Shown piece after piece: positions 44,631 through 54,853 of a DNA stretch of 64,000 nucleotides. The first letter of the stretch is position 1. Each line of letters starts with the position of its first letter. The stretch comes from Paenibacillus peoriae KCTC 3763 (GTDB lineage Bacteria; Bacillota; Bacilli; Paenibacillales; Paenibacillaceae), in the NCBI RefSeq assembly GCF_000236805.1, contig NZ_AGFX01000011.1, positions 1 to 64,000 on the forward strand. The letters are read 5' to 3'. A program made the position numbers and the translations under genes. The notes beneath the pieces were generated by a model. That model ran no database searches and was not told where the DNA came from. It was given only the letters and a program-made list of their open reading frames with translations.

Positions 44631-47600
44631 ATGAAAAAAAAATACAGCCTCAATTTCTTTAAGCCGATCGAGAGTTATTCCGGAAACTGGTCAATCCTTG
44701 AGGAAAAAAATAGAGAATGGGAAAACGTGTACCGTCAGCGTTGGTCTCACGACAAAGTAATTCGTACGACGCACGGTGTTAACTGTACTGGCTCCTGTAG
44801 CTGGAAGGTTTTTGTTAAAAACGGCATCATCACCTGGGAAAATCAGCAAATTGATTATCCTTCCTGCGGTCCAGATATGCCAGAATTTGAGCCGCGTGGA
44901 TGCCCGCGTGGTGCTTCATTTTCCTGGTATGAATACAGTCCGTTACGTGTGAAATACCCTTATATGCGCGGCAAGCTATTGCGACTGTGGTAGGAAGCGA
45001 TCAAGGAGCATAGCAATCCGGTAGACGCATGGGCGAGTATTGTAGAAGACCCTGAGAAAGCCAAGCTCTACAAATCGGCACGCGGAAAAGGCGGCCATGT
45101 TCGTGTGGCTTGGGACGATGTCCTACGCCTGATCTCGGCGCAATTGATTTATACCATCCGTAAGTACGGTCCTGACAGGATTGCAGGCTTCACGCCAATT
45201 CCGGCGATGTCGATGATAAGCTACGCCTCGGGAGCACGGTTCATTTCATTGCTTGGTGGGGAAATGTTGAGCTTTTACGATTGGTATGCCGATCTTCCGC
45301 CTGCTTCTCCTCAAATTTGGGGTGAGCAAACGGATGTACCTGAATCTTCTGATTGGTACAACTCGAGTTACCTGATCATGTGGGGATCGAATGTGCCGCT
45401 TACCCGGACACCGGATGCCCACTTCATGACGGAAGTGCGTTATAAAGGGACGAAGGTTGTGTCGATAGCACCCGATCTGGCGGAGAATGTGAAGTTCGCT
45501 GACAATTGGCTTGCCCCTAATCCAGGTACAGATGCTGCTGTAGCACAGGCTATGACGCATGTCATTCTGGATGAGTTCTACAAAGAACGCCAAGAACCGA
45601 TGTTCATTAATTATGCCAAGCAATATACAGATATGCCATTTATGATCCTGCTTGATCCCCATGAGGGAGCCTGGAAAGGTGGACGTTTCCTACGGGCAAG
45701 TGATCTGGGAGATGCTTCGCCGCATGCCGACTGGAAACCGGTCATATACGATGAAGCGACGAAGGAAATGTTGGTTCCGAATGGTACGATGGGACAGCGC
45801 TGGGAGCAGGGCAAGAAATGGAACCTGATTCTGGAGCGGGAAGATGGAACGAGAGTTGAGCCCGCGCTCACGGTGGAAGGTCATGACGAGCAATGGGAAG
45901 AAATCGTATTCCCTTATTTTGATAACTCGGGTAATGGAACGTTCAAACGTGTGATTCCGGCTAAAAAAGTACGTCTGGCAGATGGTTCGGAACGTTTCGT
46001 AGCGACCGTATACGATCTGATGATGAGTCAGTATGGTATTGCTCGCAACGACAGCCCTCATAACGCCAAGGATTATTACGATGCGGATTCACATTATACC
46101 CCTGCCTGGCAGGAGAAGATCACAAGTGTCAAGGCATCGGTTGTGGTACAGATTGCTCGGGAATTTGCTCAGAACGCAATCGATACCCAAGGGCGTTCCA
46201 TGATCATTATGGGAGCGGGGATCAATCATTGGTTCAATAGTGACACCATCTATCGGTCGATTTTGAACCTGGTTATGCTGACTGCTTCTCAAGGTGTGAA
46301 CGGTGGGGGCTGGGCGCATTATGTAGGTCAAGAAAAGTTGCGTCCCATTGAAGGCTGGTCCACGATTGCCTTTGCCAAAGACTGGCAGGGACCAGCTCGA
46401 TTGCAAAATGCCACTTCATTCTTCTATTTTGCAACAGAACAGTGGCGATATGAAGAAAGCGGCACGGATTCGCTGAAATCACCGACGGGCGGAGATGTCA
46501 AATATCAGCATCCGGCAGACTACAATGTGTTGGCAGCCCGTTTGGGGTGGATGCCTTCTTATCCGCAGTTTAACAAGAACAGCCTGTTGTTTGCCGAAGA
46601 GGCGGCGAAGCTGGGCAAGAAATCAAACGCGGACATTATTAATCACGCTGTAGAAGAGGTTAAATCGCAAAAGACTCGTTTCGCGGTTGAAGATCCAGGA
46701 GCAGCAGAGAACTTCCCGCGTTCACTCTTTATTTGGCGCTCCAACCTGATTTCCAGTTCGGCGAAGGGGCAGGAATATTTCATGAAGCATCTGCTCGGAG
46801 CCTCCGATGCGCTGCTTGCCCGGCCGAACGAAGAGCAGAAACCCGAGGAAATCGTCTGGCGGGAAGATGTAGAAGGAAAGCTTGATCTGGTGGTTTCACT
46901 TGATTTTCGGATGACAACAACCCCATTGTACGCGGATGTTGTACTCCCGGCTGCAACCTGGTACGAGAAGACAGATTTGTCCTCGACAGACATGCATCCG
47001 TTCGTGCATCCATTTAATCCTGCGGTTAATCCTCTTTGGGAATCCCGCTCGGACTGGGATATCTACCGTCATCTATCCGAAACTTTCTCGGAAATGGCCA
47101 AAGAGCATCTGCCAGGAATATATAAAGACGTTGTGACTGCACCGCTTGGACATGACTCCATAGGTGAAATTTCGCAACCGATGGGTCTTGTCAAGGACTG
47201 GACGAAGGGCGAGGTCGAAGCCGTTCCGGGTAAAACCATGCCGAATTTCAGCATTGTAGAACGCGATTATACGAAAATATACGATAAATATATCTCGCTC
47301 GGTCCAAATTTGGCTACCGGGAAGACAGGTGCGCACGGCGTTAGCTTCTCGGTGGCTGATGAGTATGAGGAGCTGAAGAAGCTGAACGGAGTCTACTACG
47401 ATGAGTCCATTAAAGACGGACTGCCGAAAATCCAGACAGCCCGCCAAGTGGCCGATACGATTCTTCATCTTTCGTCGGCAACCAATGGCCGTGTCTCGCA
47501 AAGAGCTTATGAAGAGGCGGAAAAGGAACACGGTGTTAAGCTGATGGACATCTCGGCCGACCGTGCTGCTGAAAAAATCACGTTCCAAAGTATCACGGCA

Positions 47601-48305
47601 CAGCCGCGTGAAGTTATACCGACACCGGTGTTTACTGGATCAAACAAGCAGGGACGCCGCTACTCGCCATTTACAACGAATATTGAACGTCTTGTTCCGT
47701 TCCGTACTTTGACAGGAAGACAGCATTTCTACATCGATCATGAGATTTTCCAGCAGTTTGGGGAGTCGTTGCCAGTCTATAAACCAACTCTGCCACCAAT
47801 GGTATTCGGCACGCGTGATCGGGAAATCAAGGGCGGTCAGGATTCACTTGTGCTTCGTTATCTGACTCCACACGGTAAATGGAATATTCACTCCACCTAC
47901 CAGGATAACCAGCATATGCTTACGCTGTTCCGCGGAGGTCCTACGGTATGGATCAATAACGAAGACGCAGCGGCCCATGACATTGCCGACAATGACTGGT
48001 TAGAGGTGTACAACCGCAACGGTGTCGTAACTGCACGGGCAGTTGTCAGCCACCGGATGCCAAGAGGAACGATGTTTATGTACCATGCTCAGGACAAGCA
48101 TATTCAAGTGCCGGGCTCCGAAATCACGGATACGCGCGGGGGCAGCCATAATGCACCAACAAGAATTCATCTCAAACCAACCCAGATGGTTGGCGGATAT
48201 GCTCAGCTAAGCTACGGGTTCAATTATTACGGTCCGATCGGGAACCAGCGTGATGTGTACGTAGCGGTACGTAAAATGAAGGAGGTTAACTGGCTTGAAG
48301 ATTAA
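44631..48305 (+). pseudogene. narG: Nitrate reductase alpha subunit, interrupted by an in-frame TAG
   Basis: Apart from one nonsense codon this is a full-length NarG (1224 codons), the Mo-bisMGD catalytic subunit. The first 120 codons hold the FS0 cluster motif HGVNCTGSCSWKVFVKNG and CPRGASFSWYEYSPLRVKYP. At 44991-44993 the frame meets TAG after LLRLW. The same frame then continues without break (EAIKEHSNPVDAWASIVEDP, AGFTPIPAMSMISYASGARF, and the C-terminal GFNYYGPIGNQRDVYVAVRK). Families have Arg, Lys or similar at this position. Unless TAG is suppressed, a 120-residue peptide results. AAGGAG is 12 nt before ATG 44631, and narH overlaps its end by 11 nt. A sequencing error cannot be excluded. 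Confidence 0.88.
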
Positions 48306-49914
48306 AGCTCAAATTGCCATGGTCATGAACCTGGATAAATGTATTGGCTGCCATACGTGCAGCGTGACGTGCAAAACAACTTGGACAAACCGCAAAGGCG
48401 CGGAATATATATGGTTCAACAACGTGGAAACCAAACCCGGCATTGGCTATCCAAAGCGCTGGGAAGACCAGGAGCAATATAAGGGCGGCTGGCAGCTTCG
48501 CAAAGGAAAGCTTGAACTAAAATCAGGCAGCAAGCTGTCCAAGATAGCGCTGGGCAAAATTTTCTACAATCCCGACATGCCGGAAATGAAAGATTATTAT
48601 GAGCCTTGGACTTATAATTATGAGCATTTGACCAACGCAAAAGAGCAGAAGCATTCTCCGGTAGCGCGTGCGCATTCCGCAGTAACGGGCGAAAAAATGG
48701 ATCTGAATTGGGGCCCTAACTGGGAGGATGATTTGGCGGGGGCCCATGTAACGGGGCCACTTGATCCGAATATTCAGAAAATCGAAGAAGAGATCAAATT
48801 CAATTTTGAGAAGTCGTTCATGATGTATCTCCCTCGGCTTTGCGAGCACTGTCTGAATCCAAGCTGTGTCGCATCCTGCCCTTCAGGCGCGATGTACAAA
48901 CGGGACGAGGACGGAATCGTGCTCGTGGATCAGGAAGCCTGCCGCGGCTGGCGGTATTGCATGACAGGTTGTCCATACAAGAAAGTGTACTTCAACTGGC
49001 AAACGAACAAAGCGGAGAAATGTACCTTCTGTTTCCCACGTGTGGAAGCCGGGTTGCCAACCGTCTGCTCCGAGACATGTACTGGACGAATTCGCTACCT
49101 CGGTGTTCTGCTGTATGATGCGGACCGAGTGCAGGAGGCTGCTTCTATGGAGGATGAGAAGGACCTGTATAAAGCGCAATGCGACCTGTTCTTGGACCCA
49201 AGTGATCCGGAGGTAATTGCTCAGGCGAAAAAAGATGGTCTCTCGCAAGACTGGATTGAGGCCGCTCAGAACTCGCCGGTCTACAAGCTTGCTATTGAAT
49301 ACAAGCTGGCATTCCCGCTTCACCCGGAATATCGCACGCTGCCTATGGTCTGGTATGTACCGCCACTTAGCCCGATCATGAATTACTTTGAAGGAAAAGA
49401 CTCGATCGAGAATCCGGATATGATTTTCCCGGCTATCGAAGAAATGCGTACGCCCGTTCAGTATCTTGCCAATATGCTGACGGCGGGCGACACGGTTACG
49501 GTGAAGGAATCCCTGCAACGGATGGCTATGATGCGCGCCTATATGCGTGCCCAGTCCATCGGACAATCTTTCGATGAAAGCCGTCTTGAGCGCGTCGGTA
49601 TGACACCACGTCAGGCGGAGCAGATGTACCGACTGTTAGCCATTGCCAAGTATGAGGACCGCTTCGTCATTCCGACATCACATAAAGAGAGTTATGACAA
49701 TCCATATCGCGCCCAGGGAGCTACTGGTTTCGGCGACACCTTAGGGAATGTGGAATCTTGTGGTTCTGGCGGCTGTAGCGGCTGTAGCCTGGGAAGCTCA
49801 ATGGGAAGCTCAATGGGAAGCTCAATGGGAAGCTCAATGGGAATGGAAGAGCCTTCAAAAACAGGCAAGCAAATGTATGAAGAAAACTTCTACGGGGGTA
49901 TTTGGCGTGATTAA
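48295..49914 (+). CDS. narH: Nitrate reductase beta subunit
   Basis: A 539-residue electron-transfer subunit with four cysteine clusters: CIGCHTCSVTCKTTW at the N terminus, CEHCLNPSCVASCPSG, CRGWRYCMTGCPYKK (with the tryptophan typical of the 3Fe-4S site), and CTFCFPRVEAGLPTVCSETC. It passes electrons from NarI to NarG. The start is TTG 48295 with AAGGAGG 9 nt upstream, overlapping narG. The last 60 residues are unusual: CGSGGCSGCS followed by four GSSM repeats encoded by a 12-nt tandem repeat, a likely low-complexity insertion before the conserved-looking EENFYGGIWRD end. Confidence 0.95.
   Translation: MKIKAQIAMVMNLDKCIGCHTCSVTCKTTWTNRKGAEYIWFNNVETKPGIGYPKRWEDQEQYKGGWQLRKGKLELKSGSKLSKIALGKIFYNPDMPEMKDYYEPWTYNYEHLTNAKEQKHSPVARAHSAVTGEKMDLNWGPNWEDDLAGAHVTGPLDPNIQKIEEEIKFNFEKSFMMYLPRLCEHCLNPSCVASCPSGAMYKRDEDGIVLVDQEACRGWRYCMTGCPYKKVYFNWQTNKAEKCTFCFPRVEAGLPTVCSETCTGRIRYLGVLLYDADRVQEAASMEDEKDLYKAQCDLFLDPSDPEVIAQAKKDGLSQDWIEAAQNSPVYKLAIEYKLAFPLHPEYRTLPMVWYVPPLSPIMNYFEGKDSIENPDMIFPAIEEMRTPVQYLANMLTAGDTVTVKESLQRMAMMRAYMRAQSIGQSFDESRLERVGMTPRQAEQMYRLLAIAKYEDRFVIPTSHKESYDNPYRAQGATGFGDTLGNVESCGSGGCSGCSLGSSMGSSMGSSMGSSMGMEEPSKTGKQMYEENFYGGIWRD
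49791..49838 (+). repeat. Four tandem copies of a 12-nt repeat in narH
   Basis: GGGAAGCTCAAT is repeated four times without a mismatch, encoding the repeating tetrapeptide GSSM. Copy number could vary by slippage without shifting the frame. Confidence 0.95.
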
Positions 49915-50473
49915 TGTAGCGAAGCTGTATGAATGCAAGCCTTCATTCGGGTTTTTCGCCCAACAACTCATGTACCCGGAAAAGCTGGATTTTCATCCGG
50001 CTTTTCTGGAAGCATCATTTGACCCAGGTCATCCTGCGTATACGCACGCTAACAAGTACTGGTCTCTTATGCAAGAATTCAGCATGGAAGAGATTCAGGA
50101 GATGTATACGGAAACCTTCGATTTTCAAAAAAATTGCGCACTATATATGACTTACTTCAAGTTCGAAGATGCAAAAGAAAGAGGACAAATGCTGGTCAAG
50201 TTAAAGGTTTTGTATGAGATGTACGGTCTTGAAATGCCAGATGGAGAGCTGCCGGATTACTTGCCGCTTATGTGTGAATTTCTGTATGCTGCCGAATGGT
50301 TACAAGATCCGAAGACGACAGAAAACTTCCGCATGCCTGTCGCGATTTTGGAAGACGGCACCTATCATTTGCTTAAAGCGCTGGAAAAAATGGAAAGCCC
50401 GTATTTTCATCTGATCAAGGGGCTGCGCGAAACGCTTAAAACTTGCGTAGAACAGGAGGCAGCCACGCTATGA
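49907..50473 (+). CDS. narJ: Nitrate reductase assembly chaperone NarJ
   Basis: A 188-residue TorD-like chaperone that inserts the molybdenum cofactor into NarG. It shows VAKLYECKPSFGFFAQQLMY, HPAYTHANKYWSLMQEFSME, and YLPLMCEFLYAAEWL. The start is GTG 49907, 8 nt after GGGGG, overlapping narH by 8 nt. A longer open frame from 49748 reads through the narH repeat in another phase (repeated WEAQ) and is an artefact. The stop overlaps the narI ATG by 3 nt. Confidence 0.93.
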   Translation: MINVAKLYECKPSFGFFAQQLMYPEKLDFHPAFLEASFDPGHPAYTHANKYWSLMQEFSMEEIQEMYTETFDFQKNCALYMTYFKFEDAKERGQMLVKLKVLYEMYGLEMPDGELPDYLPLMCEFLYAAEWLQDPKTTENFRMPVAILEDGTYHLLKALEKMESPYFHLIKGLRETLKTCVEQEAATL

Positions 50474-51153
50474 TGCTAGAGCAGTTTTTGTGGGTTATTT
50501 TCCCTTACATGTGTTTGGTTATCTTTATTGTTGGCCATATTTTTCGTTACAGAACGGACCAGTTCAATTGGACAGCGAAATCAAGTGAATTTATTGAAAA
50601 GAAACAATTGATGATCGGCAGTCTCTTATTCCACCTGGGAATTATTCCGGTTATTTTCGGTCACATATCCGGTCTGGGTATTCCAAAAACCTTGATGCAC
50701 GCATTGGGTGTAAACGATCATCTGTATCACATTGGGGCAGTATATATTGGTGGCATATTTGGAGCTATAACGTTCCTCGGTATGTTGATTCTCACCTTTC
50801 GCCGTTTTACAATGCGCAATGTACGCCGCTTAAGCTCAGCTTCTGATTTGATTGTAAACTTAATGCTTTTTGCCCTTGTATGCATGGGGATGTTTGCGAC
50901 TCTTGTAACGAACGCAGTACAGCCTGAATTTGATTATAGGGAAACCATCTCGATCTGGTTCCGCGGTTTATTCATATTCCGTGTCGACCCGTCACTGATG
51001 AGAGACGTACCGTTGTCTTTCAAGCTTCATGTACTTATGGGCTTTGCCATTTTTGCATTCTGGCCGTTCACCCGGCTTGTTCATGTATGGAGTGTTCCAT
51101 TGAATTATGTGCGCAGAAGTTATATTCTGTACAGAAGACATAAATCGAATTAG
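50470..51153 (+). CDS. narI: Nitrate reductase gamma subunit (cytochrome b)
   Basis: A 227-residue membrane cytochrome with five hydrophobic helices. It anchors NarGH and takes electrons from menaquinol. Heme-ligand histidines lie in VIFIVGHIFRYRTDQFNW, LLFHLGIIPVIFGHISGLGI, LSFKLHVLMGFAIFAFWPF and TRLVHVWSVP. ATG 50470 has AGGAGG 10 nt upstream and overlaps the narJ stop; the in-frame frame extends upstream to 50443 without an RBS. A 43-nt gap separates it from nreA. Confidence 0.95.
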   Translation: MMLEQFLWVIFPYMCLVIFIVGHIFRYRTDQFNWTAKSSEFIEKKQLMIGSLLFHLGIIPVIFGHISGLGIPKTLMHALGVNDHLYHIGAVYIGGIFGAITFLGMLILTFRRFTMRNVRRLSSASDLIVNLMLFALVCMGMFATLVTNAVQPEFDYRETISIWFRGLFIFRVDPSLMRDVPLSFKLHVLMGFAIFAFWPFTRLVHVWSVPLNYVRRSYILYRRHKSN

Positions 51154-51199
51154 GAAAGCGGGCGCTGCCTTCTTTCCTAATTGTAATTAGGAGAGAGTG

Positions 51200-51652
51200 A
51201 TGAATAATAGGATGGATTATCAAAGGGAGCTTGAGCGAATTCGCGAGCATTTCGGTTATGATTTCATGGCGCTTGCTCTTGTTGAACCGGCCGAATATCA
51301 ATACGTAATTAAATGGAAAAATGCGGCCGGGAATTTAAATGATCGCTTTAAACGGATTGTGTTGAAATCCGGAAAGGGCATAGCAGGAGTCGTGTTTAAA
51401 ACCGGAAAATCCATTTTCATTCCATCTGTTTATCAATTTGTGGGTGCAGACAACCTGTTTAACTATCCTATCGTCCAATCCGAGAGGCTCCAGAGTCTCG
51501 GGGCTGTACCCCTGTGGAATGATGCTCGCGTTGCGGGTGTACTGCTAGGTGGATTTCGTAAAGAACAGCTGATGACTGAAGCCATGATGCGCGATTTGGA
51601 AGCCTTGGCGCGGAGAGGAATTGGAGAACTGAACGGGAAGGAAGTGATATAA
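51200..51652 (+). CDS. nreA: GAF-domain nitrate receptor NreA
   Basis: A 150-residue single GAF domain. It shows YDFMALALVEPAEYQYVIKW, LKSGKGIAGVVFKTGKSIFI and RLQSLGAVPLWNDARVAGVL. In Staphylococcus NreA binds nitrate and relieves its inhibition of the NreB kinase. Here it is followed by nreB after 1 nt and nreC, the same order as the staphylococcal nreABC operon. ATG 51200 is preferred to GTG 51197 on RBS spacing (AGGAG). It is the nitrate input of the system controlling the nar cluster. Confidence 0.88.
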   Translation: MNNRMDYQRELERIREHFGYDFMALALVEPAEYQYVIKWKNAAGNLNDRFKRIVLKSGKGIAGVVFKTGKSIFIPSVYQFVGADNLFNYPIVQSERLQSLGAVPLWNDARVAGVLLGGFRKEQLMTEAMMRDLEALARRGIGELNGKEVI

Positions 51653-51653
51653 A

Positions 51654-52718
51654 TTGACATTGTCTGTAGGGACCGACTCTTTGAGTTCGCTAATGCTGAA
51701 ATTGTTTGAGAACAGTACAGAAGCTATTTTCTTTTTTGATAGACAAGGGGATACCCTGGCTATGAACCCGGCTGCTGAAGAGATCGTGAGGGATGACGTC
51801 CTCATTCAACTCTATGAAGGGAAGGAAAAAGCTTTATGCGGAACATGCAGAGGTTATACAAGCGACACAGAGCCCCGCACCTGTCTTGATTGTTATTTCA
51901 ATGTGCCCGAATCCAAAAATTTCGCTTCTTTCCAGGTCTATTTGGAAACAAAGCGAAACGGAATGGTTCCCTTTGCCGCTTCTTTTCACACGATTGATTC
52001 TGAAAATGGAATTCGGGTGTTGATGCTGAGAGATTTGACCCCGCAATTTCAGACGCAAGAAAAATTGTATCAAAACAAAATGATGAAGCATGTCATTGAA
52101 GCGCAGGAAAGTGAGCGTAAGCGGCTTTCCAGGGAGCTGCATGATAGCGTTGCTCAGGAATTGATGAGCGCGGTTGTTGAATTACGAGTGTTAAAATATA
52201 TGACGGATGATGACCAGCTCCTCAAAAACATGAAGCAGACCGAAGCATCCATGACGCGATTGCTGGATGATATCCGCAACCTGTCTGTGGAACTCCGTCC
52301 TGCCACTCTTGATGATTTTGGGCTTGAAGCAGCCTTCCGTTCCCACTTCAAGCGGATCGAGCAAAGCTATGGTCTGGTGGTTGAGTTCGTATCCGATCTT
52401 CCCCGCAAGCGTTATGGAAGTGAAATGGAAACCGTCATTTACCGTGTTTGTCAGGAGGCCGTTCTCAATGCCTTGAAGTATGCCCAGGTAGACACGATCA
52501 AAGTTTCTTTATCCGAGCATGATCATGCGCTTCGTTTGACTGTAGAGGACAATGGAATTGGCTTTGATAAGGGGGGCAAGCCTATTGGAACAGGGCTCGG
52601 TTTATACGGTATGCAAGAGCGGGCAGAGCTGGTAGGCGGAAGTTTTGGTGTCCTTTCGAATGTTGGCCAAGGAACCAAAGTCTTTTTACAAATTCCGATT
52701 GGACATGGGGAGGAATAG
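51654..52718 (+). CDS. nreB: Oxygen-sensing histidine kinase NreB
   Basis: A 354-residue cytoplasmic kinase. The N-terminal PAS domain contains Cys62-x2-Cys65-x11-Cys77-x2-Cys80 ([15 protein letters not shown]), the exact spacing of the oxygen-labile [4Fe-4S] ligands in staphylococcal NreB. A HisKA_3 dimerisation box follows ([20 protein letters not shown], phospho-acceptor His in ELHDSVAQ), then the ATPase boxes [20 protein letters not shown] and [12 protein letters not shown], with [16 protein letters not shown]. The start is TTG 51654, 7 nt after GGAAGGAAGTG. It is kinase-active under anoxia and phosphorylates NreC. Confidence 0.93.
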   Translation: MTLSVGTDSLSSLMLKLFENSTEAIFFFDRQGDTLAMNPAAEEIVRDDVLIQLYEGKEKALCGTCRGYTSDTEPRTCLDCYFNVPESKNFASFQVYLETKRNGMVPFAASFHTIDSENGIRVLMLRDLTPQFQTQEKLYQNKMMKHVIEAQESERKRLSRELHDSVAQELMSAVVELRVLKYMTDDDQLLKNMKQTEASMTRLLDDIRNLSVELRPATLDDFGLEAAFRSHFKRIEQSYGLVVEFVSDLPRKRYGSEMETVIYRVCQEAVLNALKYAQVDTIKVSLSEHDHALRLTVEDNGIGFDKGGKPIGTGLGLYGMQERAELVGGSFGVLSNVGQGTKVFLQIPIGHGEE

Positions 52719-52722
52719 AGAC

Positions 52723-53373
52723 TTGATCAAAATTGTGTTAGCAGATGACCATGCGATTGTACGAAGCGGATTTTCCATGATTCTCAACTTCCAATCGGAT
52801 ATGGAGGTTGTCGGAACGGCTGCAGACGGAATTGAAGCGTACACAATGGTAGCTAAATGTAAGCCGGATATTCTAATCATGGACCTTAGCATGCCGCCAG
52901 GCGAAAGTGGATTGATCGCTACAGGCAAGATTAAGGAGGACCATCCTGATACTAAAATTTTGATTCTGACCATGCATGACGATGAAGAATATCTATTTCA
53001 TATTTTGAAGAGTGGCGCTTCGGGATATGTTTTGAAAAATGCACCGGATGAGGAGCTATTGCTTGCCATACGAACCATTCATGGGGGTGGAACTTATATC
53101 CATCCTAAAATGGCCACTTCTCTCGTTCGTGAGTTCATCAAGAAAGATACAACATCACAAACAGAAGATCCGTTTGAGATCCTCACCAAGCGGGAATTGG
53201 AGATTCTCCCTTTGGTCGCAAAGGGATATGGTAACAAGGAAGTTGCTGAAAAGCTGTTCATCTCTGTCAAGACGGTGGAAGCGAACAAAGCCAAAATCAT
53301 GGAGAAGCTGAACTTAAGAAGTCGGCCTGAGCTGGTCCAATATGCATTAAAGAAAAAAATGCTGGATTTTTAA
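52723..53373 (+). CDS. nreC: Response regulator NreC
   Basis: A 216-residue NarL/FixJ-type regulator. The receiver domain has [15 protein letters not shown], phospho-acceptor Asp in [16 protein letters not shown], and [20 protein letters not shown]. The C-terminal LuxR-type HTH is [20 protein letters not shown] then [20 protein letters not shown]. It binds GC-rich palindromes of the AGGG-N4-CCCT type, four of which lie in this window. The start is TTG 52723, with GGGGAGG 9 nt upstream and 4 nt after the nreB stop; the longer frame overlaps nreB. Confidence 0.92.
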   Translation: MIKIVLADDHAIVRSGFSMILNFQSDMEVVGTAADGIEAYTMVAKCKPDILIMDLSMPPGESGLIATGKIKEDHPDTKILILTMHDDEEYLFHILKSGASGYVLKNAPDEELLLAIRTIHGGGTYIHPKMATSLVREFIKKDTTSQTEDPFEILTKRELEILPLVAKGYGNKEVAEKLFISVKTVEANKAKIMEKLNLRSRPELVQYALKKKMLDF

Positions 53374-53420
53374 ACCAATGAAATGAACGTTTTGTGAAAA
53401 ATATCTCTTGAATAAACGAA

Positions 53421-53448
53421 GTCGTTTCTAGTAGAGGCGGCTTTTTTT
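53421..53448 (+). terminator. Terminator after nreC
   Basis: GTCGTTTC at 53421-53428 pairs, with three G-U wobbles, with GAGGCGGC at 53434-53441, followed by seven T. Confidence 0.75.
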
Positions 53449-53454
53449 ATTTTC

Positions 53455-53519
53455 AGGGACTCCCCTGTTAGGGAAAGGGGAGTCCCCTATATTCGTTAAG
53501 AGCAGCTAGCGGCTACAAT
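53455..53519 (+). promoter_or_regulatory. narK promoter with two NreC-type sites
   Basis: Sites AGGG-ACTC-CCCT (53455-53466) and AGGGGAGTCCCCT (53476-53488) together form a perfect 11-bp inverted repeat around GTTAGGGAA. -10 TACAAT at 53514-53519 starts 32 bp from the centre of the proximal site. No -35 is visible. Confidence 0.78.
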
Positions 53520-53577
53520 GGGGACAGAAAAATTAAAACAATATTCGACAGAAAAAACGTTGGAAAAGGTGAGTTAA

Positions 53578-54792
53578 ATGATTAGAAAGTTGCAGTTGCC
53601 ACTACAAACAATGAACTTGATCCTTGGATTCAGTGTATGGGTTATCATTTCTTCCCTCATGCCGTTCATTACTGAGGACATTGCTATTCCATCCGGAAAA
53701 TTGGCCATGGTCACGGCGATTCCGGTCGTGCTCGGATCGATTCTGCGCATTCCATTAGGTTATTATGCCAACATCTTCGGAGCAAGAATCGTTTTTCTCG
53801 TTAGCTTTATTTTGCTATTGTTTCCGGTCTACTATATCAGTGAAGCTTCCACGATGATGGATTTAATTATCGGTGGCTTGTTCCTTGGGATTGGCGGAGC
53901 GGTGTTCTCGGTTGGGGTGACTTCGCTGCCCAAGTATTATCCGAAGGAAAAACATGGCTTTGTCAACGGGATCTATGGTGTGGGGAACCTGGGGACAGCA
54001 GTAACTACCTTCTCCGCTCCGATTGTAGCGACGCAGGTAGGGTGGGCACTTACAGTCAAGCTGTACCTTATTTTATTGCTTGTTTTTATTGTTTTGAATT
54101 TCTTCTTTGGGGACCGTCATGAACCTAAAGTAAAAACGCCGATTATGGAGCAGATCAAAGGGGTTTATAAAAATGAAAAGCTTTGGTTTTTCTCGCTCTT
54201 TTATTTTATTACGTTTGGTTCATTTGTAGCGTTCACGGTGTACTTGCCGAATTTCCTGGTATCAAATTTTGAGCTGACTAAAGTGGATGCAGGGATGCGT
54301 ACAGCAGGCTTCATTGCGATTGCGACATTCTTCCGCCCCATTGGTGGGTGGCTGGCGGATCGGTTTCAGCCTCTGTTCCTGCTGGTAGGTACGTTTGCCG
54401 TTTATACGGTCGCTGCGATTCTTTTGGCTTTTTCACCAGGGATTACCCTTTATACAGTAGGCTGCTTGGCTATCGCTGTATGTGCGGGAGTCGGGAACGG
54501 TGTCATTTTCAAGCTGGTTCCATTCTATTTTAATAAGCAAGCAGGCATAGTGAACGGAATTGTATCGATGATGGGCGGCCTCGGTGGCTTTTTCCCTCCG
54601 ATCTTGTTATCGTCGATTCATGCCGCAACTGGTCATTACTCGATTGGATTCATGCTGCTCTCCCAAGTGGCGCTGGCTAGCCTGATCCTTGTCATATGGC
54701 TGTATTATCAAGGACGCTTAACTGCGGCTACCGAAGCGATCGATTCGATAGGGCAAGGAAACTCTAAGAAACAAAAAGAAATCCAAAAGTAA
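53578..54792 (+). CDS. narK: Nitrate/nitrite transporter NarK
   Basis: A 404-residue MFS permease with 12 helices. Family landmarks are RIPLGYYANIFGARIVFLVS, FLGIGGAVFSVGVTSLPKYY, the nitrate signature GIYGVGNLGTAVTTFSAP and the second copy GVGNGVIFKLVPFYF. It imports nitrate and/or exports nitrite. AAAGGTGAG lies 4 nt before ATG 53578. It has its own NreC-dependent promoter and begins the transport plus molybdopterin part of the island. Confidence 0.94.
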   Translation: MIRKLQLPLQTMNLILGFSVWVIISSLMPFITEDIAIPSGKLAMVTAIPVVLGSILRIPLGYYANIFGARIVFLVSFILLLFPVYYISEASTMMDLIIGGLFLGIGGAVFSVGVTSLPKYYPKEKHGFVNGIYGVGNLGTAVTTFSAPIVATQVGWALTVKLYLILLLVFIVLNFFFGDRHEPKVKTPIMEQIKGVYKNEKLWFFSLFYFITFGSFVAFTVYLPNFLVSNFELTKVDAGMRTAGFIAIATFFRPIGGWLADRFQPLFLLVGTFAVYTVAAILLAFSPGITLYTVGCLAIAVCAGVGNGVIFKLVPFYFNKQAGIVNGIVSMMGGLGGFFPPILLSSIHAATGHYSIGFMLLSQVALASLILVIWLYYQGRLTAATEAIDSIGQGNSKKQKEIQK

Positions 54793-54853
54793 CCGAAAGA
54801 CATCGAAAAAACTTAAGATTGACGATCATTCTTCAGCGTTAGGGGGCATTGTG

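Noticed and set aside
44991-44993. Recoding of TAG as pyrrolysine or another residue in narG
   Set aside because: No pyl genes or recoding element are visible, and NarG is not known to use it; a nonsense mutation or sequencing error is simpler.
49748-49906. Longer N terminus for NarJ with repeated WEAQ
   Set aside because: It is the narH tandem repeat read in another phase; narJ homology and an RBS begin at 49907.
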